A stretch of DNA of 64,000 nt, taken from the NCBI GenBank assembly GCA_016711485.1, contig JADJSX010000025.1, positions 372,001 through 436,000 on the forward strand. Direction: 5' to 3'. A program made the position numbers and the translations under genes. Origin of the DNA: Leptospiraceae bacterium. Lineage in GTDB: Bacteria > Spirochaetota > Leptospiria > Leptospirales > Leptospiraceae. Of the stretch, positions 16,812 through 25,217 are shown piece after piece (position 1 is the first letter of the stretch; the number at the start of each line of letters is the position of its first letter). A model generated the notes under the pieces. It made no database searches and was not told where the DNA came from. It saw nothing but the letters and a program-made list of their open reading frames with translations.

Positions 16812-17353
16812 GAAGCTTTTTTGATTAAAGCAATTAGTTCTTTGATTCCTTTCTTTTCGTAGGTAGGTCGAATTTGAGTTTCTCCGTAAAGAGTTGTCGC
16901 TAGTCTTCCTTCTGGATCTAAAAAATCGCTTATTAAAAACTTTCCGTCCTTTTCTGTGAATATCCAGGAAAAGGTAATCTTTTCAGATCCTTGGTAGAGA
17001 ATTGATGCGGGTAATTCTGCTTCGCCGCCTTTTACTTTTGGTTTTTCGTAACTAATATCAATTTTATTAAAGTATTGTAATGCGTTAGGGAAAGATCTCT
17101 TCTTGATATAGTCTTTCATTGTTTCTTCAAATTCAATTTGATCTTTAGGATCAATTTTTTCCCAGTGTTGGCCGAGTAGGTTTTTTGAAAATGTTCTTGT
17201 GTCGATTAAAGCTACTGCTTGGTCGTTCTTTTTAAAACGGATATACCCAACTAATTTCTTAGCAGTTGGAATAAGTGTGTTTTCATTTGCAAATAAGCTG
17301 ACTGAATACGAAAAACAAAATAAAACTAAAAAATAAAAAACCTTTTTAGGCAT
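16805..17353 (-). CDS. MlaC/Ttg2D-like periplasmic lipid-binding protein
   Basis: The 182-residue protein has a signal peptide (to about residue 22, FANEN) and the MlaC fold signature. It shows NLLGQHWEKIDPKDQIEFEE, then YDISYEKP-type strands, and near the end FSWIFTEKDGKFLISDFL. MlaC proteins ferry phospholipids or, as HpnM, hopanoids between membranes. The next gene on the strand is an MMPL transporter, which favours the HpnM/HpnN-like reading. The stop codon lies in the target duplication of element A. Before insertion only two bases would have separated the stop from the MMPL start. Confidence 0.85.
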   Translation of the reverse strand: MPKKVFYFLVLFCFSYSVSLFANENTLIPTAKKLVGYIRFKKNDQAVALIDTRTFSKNLLGQHWEKIDPKDQIEFEETMKDYIKKRSFPNALQYFNKIDISYEKPKVKGGEAELPASILYQGSEKITFSWIFTEKDGKFLISDFLDPEGRLATTLYGETQIRPTYEKKGIKELIALIKKASK

Positions 17354-17573
17354 AGATTACCTCTTCTAAGCATAGACTTACTGAATAATACTATAAGGTC
17401 AACATAGTTTTTGAGAAATTTTGAGATTACTTAATTTTATTCTTCCTCATTTATATTGGTAAACGTTGCGATTTTATCCTTAAATAGATATGTCGTTAGT
17501 TCGCGGCAATAGAGGGTAATCTTATATTTATTCAGGAAAAGTAAAAATTCAGGATTTATAATAGCAGATGTAT

Positions 17574-18455
17574 TTATGTTTGCTGTGTTTCTGATTTGGC
17601 TTTAAGTTTTTCTTCTCGTTTCATTTTCCAACTTTCTAGTTGAACTGAAATAAAAAACTGAAACATGTTATAAACTTTATCCAAACGATAAGGTCTTGTA
17701 AAAATACGCCAAAGCCAAGTTAGCCCACGTAGCTGAAAGTAATCAGGTGCTTTTTTGATTTTTCCGGAGAGAGTGTCAAAATTTCCCCACGCACCGATTA
17801 CTATCGATTTGCCGAAATAACCTGTATTATTTTCAATCCAAACTTCTTGACGAGGGAAATCCATACCTATAAAAATAATATCTGGATTTGTTTTGCGAAT
17901 AGCTTCTTTTACCATTAACTCTCTAGCATCATTTAAATGTCCGGAATGGCGACCTACAATTCGAATTTCAGGGAAATGGCGGATAAGGTTAAAGAAAAGT
18001 TTTTCGATTATATCTTCTTTACTTCCTAAAAAGAAAAGAGTGAGCTCTTTTTTTTCGGAGTAACGAATTAAATCCATCATGAGGCTAATCACTGATATCC
18101 GTTCTTTTAGTTCATGTCCTAGTTGTTTTGCAGCCCAACTTATTCCTCCACCTTCTGCTAAAACTAAACTCGCTTTTTTTGCAATACGATTTAGTTTTTT
18201 ATTGGGTCTCATTGACATGAGTTTAATTGGATCAATAAAAAGGATATGATGAAAACTTTCCTTCCTTTTGTGAAAATCTAGAATATTCGCAATTGCTTCG
18301 TCTCGAGTGATATTGTCGATATCAACACCAAGAATAGAAATTCTTTCTTTGGTTGATATGTCGATGTTCTGGTATTCAAGTACATAATCTCTTTCTTCTT
18401 TGGAGGAATTATGTGTAATTTCTTTTGGGTCTTTCATGCTAGTAGAGATTCTCAA
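17574..18455 (-). CDS. WecG/TagA/CpsF-family glycosyltransferase
   Basis: The 293-residue enzyme transfers a sugar, typically N-acetylmannosamine or its uronate, to a lipid-linked primer in surface-polysaccharide synthesis. Family signatures are GVDIDNITRDEAIANI near residue 45, then ILFIDPIKLM, LAEGGGISWAAKQLG, VGRHSGHL, and NPDIIFIGMDFPRQEVWIEN near 195. The C-terminus has GLTWLWRIFTRPYR. The start is TTG 18455, overlapping the thiE stop (TTGA), or ATG 18437; neither has a clear SD. No other polysaccharide gene is adjacent. Confidence 0.9.
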   Translation of the reverse strand: MRISTSMKDPKEITHNSSKEERDYVLEYQNIDISTKERISILGVDIDNITRDEAIANILDFHKRKESFHHILFIDPIKLMSMRPNKKLNRIAKKASLVLAEGGGISWAAKQLGHELKERISVISLMMDLIRYSEKKELTLFFLGSKEDIIEKLFFNLIRHFPEIRIVGRHSGHLNDARELMVKEAIRKTNPDIIFIGMDFPRQEVWIENNTGYFGKSIVIGAWGNFDTLSGKIKKAPDYFQLRGLTWLWRIFTRPYRLDKVYNMFQFFISVQLESWKMKREEKLKAKSETQQT

Positions 18456-19111
18456 ACAGGGTGAGGATAATCGCGTATAAAGTCAACAATCTTTATAAGA
18501 CTTTTTTTATCTGCCATCATGCTAATGGAAGCAGGAATAATTTTTCCATAGCCAAAGAGTGAAGCAAAGTTTTCCGTGTTGATCCCCCCTATTGGAACTA
18601 GAGGGATTTTATTTTGAAGTAAAGCTTTTTGAAGAAGAGAAACCCCTAGCGGGGAATGTTCAGATTGTTTCGTATTGGTTACAAATAAAGGTCCAAATCC
18701 TGTGTAATCCCAAATTTTCAAATCTAAATTCTGTAAATCTTCTAAGTTATGACTTGAAGTACCTTTCAGTATTTTTCCGCTGGCTTTAAATTTATTTTTT
18801 TCTAATGGGGAAAGTGAAGCGAAGTCTTCTTTTCCTAAATGTATTCCGAAAGCGTTTACTTCTATCGCAAATTCCCAAAAGTCGTTAATGATAATTGGTA
18901 AATTCGGAAATTCATTCTTTAATTCATAATAGATTGTTTTATATACTGATTCTGAAATAGACTTTGCTCTCAGTTGAAAAAATGAAATACAGTCAGGAAA
19001 ATTTCCCCAAAATTGAAGTAAATCATTGAGTGAAATATTATTGTTTTTATAAAAATCTAAATCTAAAATTGGATACAGTTTAGCTTTCTTAAATATTTCT
19101 AATTGATTCAG
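18452..19111 (-). CDS. thiE: Thiamine-phosphate synthase ThiE, CTG start
   Basis: The frame runs 219 codons from CTG 19111. No ATG, GTG or TTG occurs before the middle of the domain, so a search limited to those starts would miss the N-terminal half. ThiE joins the thiazole and pyrimidine moieties of thiamine. Motifs: LPIIINDFWEFAI, AFGIHLGKEDF, ILKGTSSHN, DYTGFGPLFVTNTK and PLVPIGGINTEN. GGGGGAGG, five bases before the CTG, overlaps the thiS end and makes this start convincing. The sequence is divergent from typical ThiE, so reduced or altered activity is possible. Confidence 0.8.
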   Translation of the reverse strand: MNQLEIFKKAKLYPILDLDFYKNNNISLNDLLQFWGNFPDCISFFQLRAKSISESVYKTIYYELKNEFPNLPIIINDFWEFAIEVNAFGIHLGKEDFASLSPLEKNKFKASGKILKGTSSHNLEDLQNLDLKIWDYTGFGPLFVTNTKQSEHSPLGVSLLQKALLQNKIPLVPIGGINTENFASLFGYGKIIPASISMMADKKSLIKIVDFIRDYPHPV

Positions 19112-19112
19112 A

Positions 19113-19313
19113 TCAGCCTCCCCCTACAAATTTAATGATTTCGATTTTGTCATTTTCATTGAGGAGGGTTTGATTCCATTTCTCACGGTCTAAAATTTCT
19201 CCATTCCACTCAATTGCGACAGTCCCATGTTTTATTTTCAGAGTATCCAAATAATCTGAAATGGTTTTTACGGATACTGTTATTAGTTCTATATTCTTTC
19301 CATTTACTTTCAT
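19113..19313 (-). CDS. thiS: Sulfur-carrier protein ThiS
   Basis: This 66-residue ubiquitin-like protein ends in VGGG, whose final Gly is activated as a thiocarboxylate to supply sulfur for the thiazole ring. TVAIEWNGEILDREKWNQT and NDKIEIIKFVGGG match the family. ATG 19313 has AGGA five bases upstream and gives the normal family length. In-frame ATGs further upstream (to 19340) would add up to nine residues. It is directly followed by thiE; thiG, thiF and thiH are not in the window, and I see no TPP riboswitch in the 54 bases upstream. Confidence 0.88.
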   Translation of the reverse strand: MKVNGKNIELITVSVKTISDYLDTLKIKHGTVAIEWNGEILDREKWNQTLLNENDKIEIIKFVGGG

Positions 19314-19367
19314 AAACATCCTATTTTTGATAATTGACATCTTGTCGAATAATTAAAATATGAAACT

Positions 19368-19667
19368 ATGAATCGATTCGTCAAATTTTTATTTATTTTA
19401 TTAATCCCATTTTTGTTTCTAAATTGCCCGAAACACGAAGATAAATCTCTAAGGAATGCGCTTGTTACTTTCTCCTTAAATTGTAAAGGCGGATCTACTG
19501 CTGCTTGTCAATCTGGTTGTAATCCACAATGTGGGGTTGCGGAAGGTGCAGCTGTTACGACAGACAAACTGAATTGTTTAAGTACTTGTCAATCTACCTG
19601 TACTTCTGACTGTAACTTGAGCAGTACTTTACTTCTTTATTTAGCCAGTCATCCCATTAAAAAATAA
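19368..19667 (+). CDS. Small cysteine-rich lipoprotein
   Basis: The 99-residue protein has a signal peptide and lipobox (LFLNC, Cys20). The mature part has about ten cysteines in patterns such as CQSGCNPQCG and CLSTCQSTCTSDC, suggesting a disulfide-stabilised surface or periplasmic protein. I know no named family. It is divergent from thiS and followed by two hairpins before the convergent cyclophilin gene. Confidence 0.75.
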   Translation: MNRFVKFLFILLIPFLFLNCPKHEDKSLRNALVTFSLNCKGGSTAACQSGCNPQCGVAEGAAVTTDKLNCLSTCQSTCTSDCNLSSTLLLYLASHPIKK

Positions 19668-19834
19668 AATCCTCTTTTTGAAATATTCAATCTTCAAAAA
19701 TATTCGAGACGAGGGATAATTTTGAGGGTTTTTATTTTAATGATTCATAGACTAATAGTCCGAAAAATTTATCTCAATCGATGTTCCATTTGAATAAATA
19801 TCTGTCTTATTACAGTTAACATTTAACAAGAGTT

Positions 19835-19864
19835 AGCCGTTTTAAACTTAAATCCAAAGCGGCT
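19835..19864. terminator. Upstream hairpin of a tandem terminator-like pair
   Basis: AGCCGTTTT (19835-19843) pairs with AAAGCGGCT (19856-19864) through one G-U pair and a short loop. It lies 16 bases before the stronger hairpin at 19880, between two convergent genes. It may take part in ending transcripts from either side. Confidence 0.4.
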
Positions 19865-19879
19865 ATTATGGTTTATTCT

Positions 19880-19911
19880 AATCCAAAAGTAAATCAGATT
19901 ACTTTTGGATT
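19880..19911. terminator. Bidirectional terminator between convergent genes
   Basis: AATCCAAAAGTAA (19880-19892) and TTACTTTTGGATT (19899-19911) form a perfect 13-bp stem with a six-base loop. The hairpin is symmetric, lies between the ends of the Cys-rich lipoprotein gene and the cyclophilin gene, and has AT-rich flanks on both sides. Confidence 0.7.
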
Positions 19912-19933
19912 CAAATAGGGGATAATTCTTAGT

Positions 19934-20395
19934 TTACTCTTCTACGATTGTAATAGTTTCCATTACTACTTTTTCTACAGGAACATCTTGAAATCCTGTT
20001 TTTACATCTGAAATTTTTAAAACTAAATCAGAGCCTTCAATTACATGACCAAAAACTGCATGTTTGTTGTCCAAATATCCATTGTCTCGAACATTTATAA
20101 AAAACTGTGAGCCTCCCGTGTTTGGTCCAGCATTCGCCATTGAAATAGTGAATTTTTCGTTCTTTAAGTCAGGATGGAATTCATCTTTGATTTTATAGCC
20201 AGGTCCGCCAGTTCCGTTTCCTTTCGGACATCCACCTTGGATCATAAAATTTTTAATGACTCTGTGAAATACTAATCCATTATAAAATCCATCTTTTGCC
20301 AATTTAATAAAATTGCCTGTTGTGATTGGAGCTTTGTCAACTGCTAGCTCTAAAGTAAAACTTCCATGATTGGTCTTAAAAATTGCTTTTGTCAT
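19934..20395 (-). CDS. Cyclophilin-type peptidyl-prolyl cis-trans isomerase
   Basis: The protein has 153 residues; cyclophilins speed proline isomerisation in folding proteins. Landmarks: LVFHRVIKNFMIQGGCPKGN with the active-site Arg of FHRVI, GTGGPGY, SMANAGPNTGGSQFFI, and LDNKHAVFGHVIEG. ATG 20395, with GAGGT upstream, matches the normal small bacterial form. The open frame extends 44 codons further without similarity. There is no signal peptide, so it is cytoplasmic. It is divergent from prfC. Confidence 0.93.
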   Translation of the reverse strand: MTKAIFKTNHGSFTLELAVDKAPITTGNFIKLAKDGFYNGLVFHRVIKNFMIQGGCPKGNGTGGPGYKIKDEFHPDLKNEKFTISMANAGPNTGGSQFFINVRDNGYLDNKHAVFGHVIEGSDLVLKISDVKTGFQDVPVEKVVMETITIVEE

Positions 20396-20520
20396 TTTAA
20401 CCTCAGTAAATTCCAAAGATGAAAAAAGACTCTCGAACTCAAGAAAAATAAATATATAGAAGTTGTGGGCAATGTAATCTAAAGAATTGGAAAAATCAGC
20501 CTTTCTGTAAATATGGCAGT

Positions 20521-22101
20521 ATGGCACTCAGTTTAAAAGAAGAAACTGCACGAAGACGAACGTTCGCGATAATCGCACATCCAGACGCAGGAAAAACAAC
20601 ACTAACAGAAAAATTACTTCTTTACGGTGGAGCAATTCAACTAGCTGGAGCGGTAAAAGCTCGAAAAGATAAAAAGTCAGCCACCTCCGATTGGATGGCT
20701 ATGGAGAAGGAACGAGGTATATCGATTACTTCTGCAGCACTTCAATTTGAGTATAAAGATTTTGTATTAAATTTATTAGATACTCCAGGTCACGAAGATT
20801 TTTCGGAAGATACTTACCGCACTCTGATTGCTGCGGATACTGCTGTTATGGTGCTCGATGCTGGTAAAGGTGTCGAAACACAAACACGGAAACTATTTAA
20901 AGTTTGCCGCGATCGAGGAATTCCAATTATCACATTTATAAATAAAATGGATAGACCCACGAAAAACTTATTTGCGCTTTTAGATGAAATTGAAGAAGTC
21001 CTCGGAATTACTGCTGTACCGGTTGTTTGGCCGATTGGAACGGGACCGGATTTTAAAGGTGTATATAATCGGGAACAAAAACAAGTTAACTTATTTCAAA
21101 AAACCCCCGGTGGTGCCTATCAAGCTCCTGTTCAATTGAGTGGGATAAATGATATTAGCCTTGAGGAACAAATTGATTCTGATATTTTAAAACAATTTCG
21201 AGATGAAATTGATCTGATTGAAAACGGTATTTCCCCATTTGATGAGAATGATTTTTTAAAAGGAGTTATTACACCTGTATTCTTTGGATCTGCAGTTAAT
21301 AATTTTGGGATTCAATTATTTTTAGATAATTTTTTAAATCTTGCTCCTCCGCCTGTTCACATTGCTCTGCGTGAAGGAGGCGAATTAGATCCAATCAATT
21401 CTCCTTTTAGTTGTTTTGTTTTTAAAGTACAGGCTAATATGAATAAAGTGCATCGAGATCGAATTGCATTTGTTCGTATTTGTTCTGGGAAATTTGAGCG
21501 GGGAACAACTGTTAACCATGATCGCCTTGATAAACCAATTAAACTAGCTTCTTCCTTTGCATTCTTTGGACAAGATCGAAATACAATTGATGTAGCTTAT
21601 CCGGGTGATATTATAGGTCTAGTTAATCCAGGAACATATAAAATCGGAGATATTCTGGCTTCGGGACCAATTCCTAAGTTAAAACCACTTCCAGTGTTTG
21701 CTCCAGAAATGTTTGCAACTGTTTCTTGTCCAGACAGTATGTCACTAAAGAGTTTTAAAAAAGGGATTGAACAATTGTCCGAAGAGGGGATATTACATCT
21801 ATTTACCTCTCGTACTATTGGTAGCGGTTACCCTATTATTGGCGCTCTAGGAAATTTACAATTTGAAGTTTTCCAAAGACGACTTCTCGATGAATATAAT
21901 TCCAAAAGTAGTATAACTCCCCTTCCGTATGCTACATGTCGCTGGGTGAAAAAGGAAGATATGCCTAGGATGCCAAGTTCGACCAATCAAATTTTTGATA
22001 GAGATGGAAGAATGGCTGTTTTATTTGAATCTGATTGGGAACTGAATTATTTTCTTAAAAATAATTCCGATATCGAGCTATTAGATGCCCCCGAAGTATA
22101 G
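20521..22101 (+). CDS. prfC: Peptide chain release factor 3 (RF3)
   Basis: This 526-residue GTPase recycles RF1 and RF2 from the ribosome after termination. G1 is AHPDAGKTT (residues 19-27). KKSATSDWMAMEKERGISIT covers the switch, and DTPGHEDFSEDTYR and NKMDRPT complete the G domain. The C-terminal half has the RF3 domains. The length is normal. It overlaps ispF by 17 bases. No SD is obvious before ATG 20521. Confidence 0.96.
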   Translation: MALSLKEETARRRTFAIIAHPDAGKTTLTEKLLLYGGAIQLAGAVKARKDKKSATSDWMAMEKERGISITSAALQFEYKDFVLNLLDTPGHEDFSEDTYRTLIAADTAVMVLDAGKGVETQTRKLFKVCRDRGIPIITFINKMDRPTKNLFALLDEIEEVLGITAVPVVWPIGTGPDFKGVYNREQKQVNLFQKTPGGAYQAPVQLSGINDISLEEQIDSDILKQFRDEIDLIENGISPFDENDFLKGVITPVFFGSAVNNFGIQLFLDNFLNLAPPPVHIALREGGELDPINSPFSCFVFKVQANMNKVHRDRIAFVRICSGKFERGTTVNHDRLDKPIKLASSFAFFGQDRNTIDVAYPGDIIGLVNPGTYKIGDILASGPIPKLKPLPVFAPEMFATVSCPDSMSLKSFKKGIEQLSEEGILHLFTSRTIGSGYPIIGALGNLQFEVFQRRLLDEYNSKSSITPLPYATCRWVKKEDMPRMPSSTNQIFDRDGRMAVLFESDWELNYFLKNNSDIELLDAPEV

Positions 22102-22582
22102 AGTTGGAAACGGAATTGATTTTCATAGATTAGCGATAGACCCTTCGCGTCCACTTATTCTTGGCGGTTATATAATTGAGAATGAATTGTCGTTAGTTGG
22201 TCATTCTGATGCAGACATCGTTTTACACGCGTTATCCGATGCAATACTGGGAGCTCTTGGACTTGGAGATATTGGTCAATATTTTCCTGATACAGATCAA
22301 TCCTTGAAAAATATAGACTCTGCCATTATTCTCAAAAAATGTTTGCAGTTGATGACCGAAAGCGGCTATAGATTGTTAAACGTAGATAATACTATTATTG
22401 GCGAAAAACCAAAAATTGCCCCTCATCGTTTGCAAATCATAAATTCCCTCTCTCTACTATTGGAGATTCCTTCCGATCAAATTTCTGTAAAAGCTACGAC
22501 TACTGAAAAAATGGGTGCCCTAGGTCGTTCGGAAGGTTTGGCTGTTTTTTCTTCGGTTATGTTAGAATTTACAAGTAATTAG
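22085..22582 (+). CDS. ispF: 2-C-methyl-D-erythritol 2,4-cyclodiphosphate synthase
   Basis: This 165-residue enzyme of the MEP isoprenoid pathway cyclises CDP-ME-2-phosphate. Motifs: GNGIDFHRL with the metal ligands Asp and His, LVGHSDADIVLHALSDAILG, DIGQYFPDTD, and near the end KATTTEKMGALGRSEGLAV. It starts inside the end of prfC, so translation is probably coupled. Other MEP genes are not in the window. Confidence 0.96.
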   Translation: MPPKYRVGNGIDFHRLAIDPSRPLILGGYIIENELSLVGHSDADIVLHALSDAILGALGLGDIGQYFPDTDQSLKNIDSAIILKKCLQLMTESGYRLLNVDNTIIGEKPKIAPHRLQIINSLSLLLEIPSDQISVKATTTEKMGALGRSEGLAVFSSVMLEFTSN

Positions 22583-22590
22583 TTCTTTCG

Positions 22591-23091
22591 CTAAATTCTT
22601 ACATAATAACTTCGCTCAAAACTTTGATCAAACCGTTCCAAAATCCACGAGACCTGTAAACGTAACTCTAATTTTGTAGGAACTGCGTTATCTAGTTCTG
22701 ATTCGTATAACATTTCCGTAAATCCAGAGAGGTCCAACTCTAACAAGAAGATAAAAACCCAACAGCGAGATTTTCCAAATGCGAGAGCAAGTTCACCAAG
22801 TTCTAACCAGTCTGCGTTATTCGGGCGAAAGCATACTCTTTTAAGGTTAAGGCCTTCTTCTTGGTATTCGGTTTTCATTTTACAGGGAGGGGGCATCATT
22901 CCAGAATGAGTAAACGTTCGGTAGAGTGAGAGAAGATTTCTTAGGTAAGTAGAAAGTTTTTTGCCGTGTTCATTTCTTTTTTGGTTGAGGCTAATTAGCA
23001 GGTGAGAGGGGATAAGTAGAGTTGAGACAGATTTTTCTTTTTCTCTAATATTATGGATATTAAATGTTTGAGAATTTTGAAGTGTTATCAT
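22591..23091 (-). CDS. DUF1564-type Leptospira family protein
   Basis: The 166-residue protein matches the pattern I know for DUF1564, a family found in many copies in Leptospira. It shows VSTLLIPSHLLISLNQ, then RNLLSLYR, then CFRPNNADWLELGELALAFG, then SRCWVFIFLLELDLSG. The function is unknown; the N-terminal part may bind nucleic acid, but nothing here proves it. It is convergent with ispF, eight bases away, and stands alone before a 380-base gap. Confidence 0.75.
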   Translation of the reverse strand: MITLQNSQTFNIHNIREKEKSVSTLLIPSHLLISLNQKRNEHGKKLSTYLRNLLSLYRTFTHSGMMPPPCKMKTEYQEEGLNLKRVCFRPNNADWLELGELALAFGKSRCWVFIFLLELDLSGFTEMLYESELDNAVPTKLELRLQVSWILERFDQSFERSYYVRI

Positions 23092-23470
23092 ACTAATTCT
23101 AGGTTGGAAATTGAAAAAATGTGCGGGAAAAATATATATTATTCAGAGTATGTGAGGTGAGTAAAAAATTTTGCACCTAAACTAAAAGTTTTCACTTAAG
23201 GGTATCGATATAATTGAGTATTAGATTTTTTCATTGTATGGTCAACAGTAGTAAAATTTTTGAATACGATTGACTATATCTCGCTGCTTGAACTTGACAA
23301 AGTAGCACTTATTTGACTTCGGGAATTAATAATCCTGTAAATCTTTAATTCCGATTACCTTATGTATAAAAATTCAAAGTTAGTTAGTAGAAAATAATTT
23401 TACCATTTAAAAATCAATAATAGGATGACATTATAATTCAGTTAAACTAAATAGGATTGATTAAGGGTAA
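23092..23470. other. Non-coding gap between DUF1564 gene and panB
   Basis: About 380 AT-rich bases hold no convincing reading frame. One feature stands out: TCGGGAATTAA (23319-23329) pairs with TTAATTCCGA (23345-23354) with one bulge and a 15-base loop. It could be a leader structure of panB or an old terminator. AGGTGAGTAA near 23156 resembles an element A end, but no partner end is present. Confidence 0.4.
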
Positions 23471-23482
23471 GTGGAGATTCTG

Positions 23483-24283
23483 ATGCAGACTATAATTAAT
23501 TTATACAAAGAGAAATTTAATAAAAGAGAAAAAATTTCTGTTGTTACATGCTATGATGCTTCCTTCGCTAAAATAATTTCAGAAATAGAAATGGATTCAA
23601 TATTAGTGGGAGATTCTCTTGGGATGGTAGTTCAAGGGTATAATAGTACTTTGCCGGTAACGTTAGATGAAATGATTTATCATACAAAAGCTGTAAAACG
23701 TGGTGCTCCTAATAAATATATTATCTGTGATTTACCCTTTTTGAGTTATCAAGTTTCCGTCGAACAAGGAGTATCCGCGGGTGGGCTTGCAATAAAGGAA
23801 ACAGGCTGTGACGCGGTAAAGTTAGAAGGGGCAAATGAAATAGCATTGGAAACAATTCGCAGATTAACTGATATGGGAGTTCCGGTTATGGGTCATCTCG
23901 GTCTTACTCCGCAATCTTATCAAGTGTTGGGTGGATACAAAGTCCAGGGCAAGGACGAAAAGGGTGCTGAAAAAATATTGAATGATGCAGTTGCTTTGGA
24001 AAATGCGGGAGTTTTTTCTATTGTTTTAGAAATGTTGCCAGAGGTTTTGGGTGAAAAAATTACAAATGCACTTACTATACCTACGATTGGAATTGGGGCA
24101 GGTCGGCATACAAGTGGGCAGGTACTTGTGATCAACGATTTATTAGGTGTAAACGCTGAATTTAAACCTAAATTTTTAAAACGATTTGCTGATCTTAATA
24201 CTATTATAAAACAAGCGTTAGTTGCCTATAATAATGAAGTAAAAGACGGAAGTTTTCCCAGAGAGGAAAATATATTTAAATAA
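23483..24283 (+). CDS. panB: 3-methyl-2-oxobutanoate hydroxymethyltransferase
   Basis: This 266-residue enzyme makes ketopantoate, the first committed step of pantothenate and CoA synthesis. Motifs: SVVTCYDASFAKII, ILVGDSLGMVVQGY, TLDEMIYHTKAV, DLPFLSYQ, VKLEGAN, VMGHLGLTPQS, and IGIGAGRHTSGQVLVINDLL. ATG 23483 with GGAG seven bases upstream is preferred to the in-frame GTG 23471. No panC or panD is adjacent. A copy of element A starts 17 bases after the stop. Confidence 0.96.
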   Translation: MQTIINLYKEKFNKREKISVVTCYDASFAKIISEIEMDSILVGDSLGMVVQGYNSTLPVTLDEMIYHTKAVKRGAPNKYIICDLPFLSYQVSVEQGVSAGGLAIKETGCDAVKLEGANEIALETIRRLTDMGVPVMGHLGLTPQSYQVLGGYKVQGKDEKGAEKILNDAVALENAGVFSIVLEMLPEVLGEKITNALTIPTIGIGAGRHTSGQVLVINDLLGVNAEFKPKFLKRFADLNTIIKQALVAYNNEVKDGSFPREENIFK

Positions 24284-24293
24284 AATAGGTTAT

Positions 24294-24406
24294 TTATTTA
24301 CTCACTCACTGTACGCTATCGCTATTAATTCATTAGAAGTTTCTAATATTCTCAAGATTTTCCTTCTTTCCATAAATTAACAATTTTGCGTAAGGTGAGT
24401 TATTTA
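24294..24406 (-). mobile_element. Short copy of element A with TTATTTA duplications
   Basis: The element is 24301-24399 (99 bp). The right end is a perfect GCGTAAGGTGAG (24388-24399) and the left end is degenerate (CTCACTCACTGTACGC). TTATTTA flanks it on both sides (24294-24300 and 24400-24406). Compared with the 157-bp copy, the central GC-rich palindrome is deleted while the TTCTAATATTCTCAA arm is kept. Confidence 0.8.
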
Positions 24407-24537
24407 GTTAAAAGAGGATCGTTTTATTTTGTTGAAGTTTAAAATAGTTAGCAAATTCTTAAAATATATTGCAAATAAACAGTGTTTTCATTCAATGAAT
24501 AAAGGGAGAATTTAAGAAATAAGCAAGAAGGTAAGGT

Positions 24538-25215
24538 ATGGCAAAAAATCCAATTTTAGATTATATAAAAGAAAAATTAAATGCAAATAATGCAGCATCT
24601 TTGAATACACAACCCAAAGTAATTACTATATCTCGTGAGTATGGTTGTCCAGGGATCCCAATTGCAAATGAAGTAGCGAAAGCTTTTTCCAAAAAAGAGG
24701 AATGGACTGTTATTGATAAACAAGTTATAAAACAAGCGGCTGAAGAGTTTGATATTCCAGCAAAATTATTGGATGAAATTTCAAAATCAAAACCAAAAGG
24801 TATTTTTGAAGAACTTTTTATGGCATTTTCAGATGTTCATTTACCGAGTGACGTGAAAATCAAGACAACCATTGCACGTATACTTAGAACTATTGCACTT
24901 CATGGCAATGTAGTGATTCTTGGTAGAGGCGGTGTTGTTCTTTCACGTGATATTGAAAAATCTTTACATATTCAACTTCATGCTTCTAGTTCTTGGAGAC
25001 TCAAAAGAGTAAAAGCATTAGAAAATATTTCTTCGGATGCAGAAGCTATTGGTCGTATGAATGTAGTTGATAACGAGCGAGTTTATTTTAGAAATTATTT
25101 CGCTGGAGAAAATCTAAATTCTAATATTTTTGATGTAAGTTTTAATTGTGAGTATTTAAAAGAAGAAGAAATAGTTCAGTCGATTCTTAAACTTGCAGAG
25201 ATAAAAGGAATATAG
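24538..25215 (+). CDS. Cytidylate kinase-like P-loop protein
   Basis: The 225-residue protein resembles the cytidylate-kinase-like family (AAA_26 type). It has a P-loop variant SREYGCPGIPIANEVAKAF near residue 30, WTVIDKQVI, then VVILGRGGVVLSRD near 125 and RLKRVKALE near 155. Members are NMP-kinase-like, but substrates are rarely shown. It is not the housekeeping Cmk. GGTAAGG precedes the ATG. The amidase gene follows after two bases. Confidence 0.8.
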   Translation: MAKNPILDYIKEKLNANNAASLNTQPKVITISREYGCPGIPIANEVAKAFSKKEEWTVIDKQVIKQAAEEFDIPAKLLDEISKSKPKGIFEELFMAFSDVHLPSDVKIKTTIARILRTIALHGNVVILGRGGVVLSRDIEKSLHIQLHASSSWRLKRVKALENISSDAEAIGRMNVVDNERVYFRNYFAGENLNSNIFDVSFNCEYLKEEEIVQSILKLAEIKGI

Positions 25216-25217
25216 TT

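Noticed and set aside
18452..18721. Short 89-codon ThiE-like gene starting at TTG 18721
   Set aside because: The same frame continues upstream with conserved ThiE sequence to a CTG behind a strong SD, so the short form is a start-codon artefact.
19314..19367. TPP riboswitch before thiS
   Set aside because: Only 54 bases separate thiS from the divergent gene, and none of the conserved riboswitch core (CUGAGA, ACCUGAUCUGG) is present.
20396..20527. N-terminal extension of the cyclophilin with a membrane-like stretch
   Set aside because: ATG 20395 has an SD and matches the family start; the extension would overlap prfC and has no similarity.
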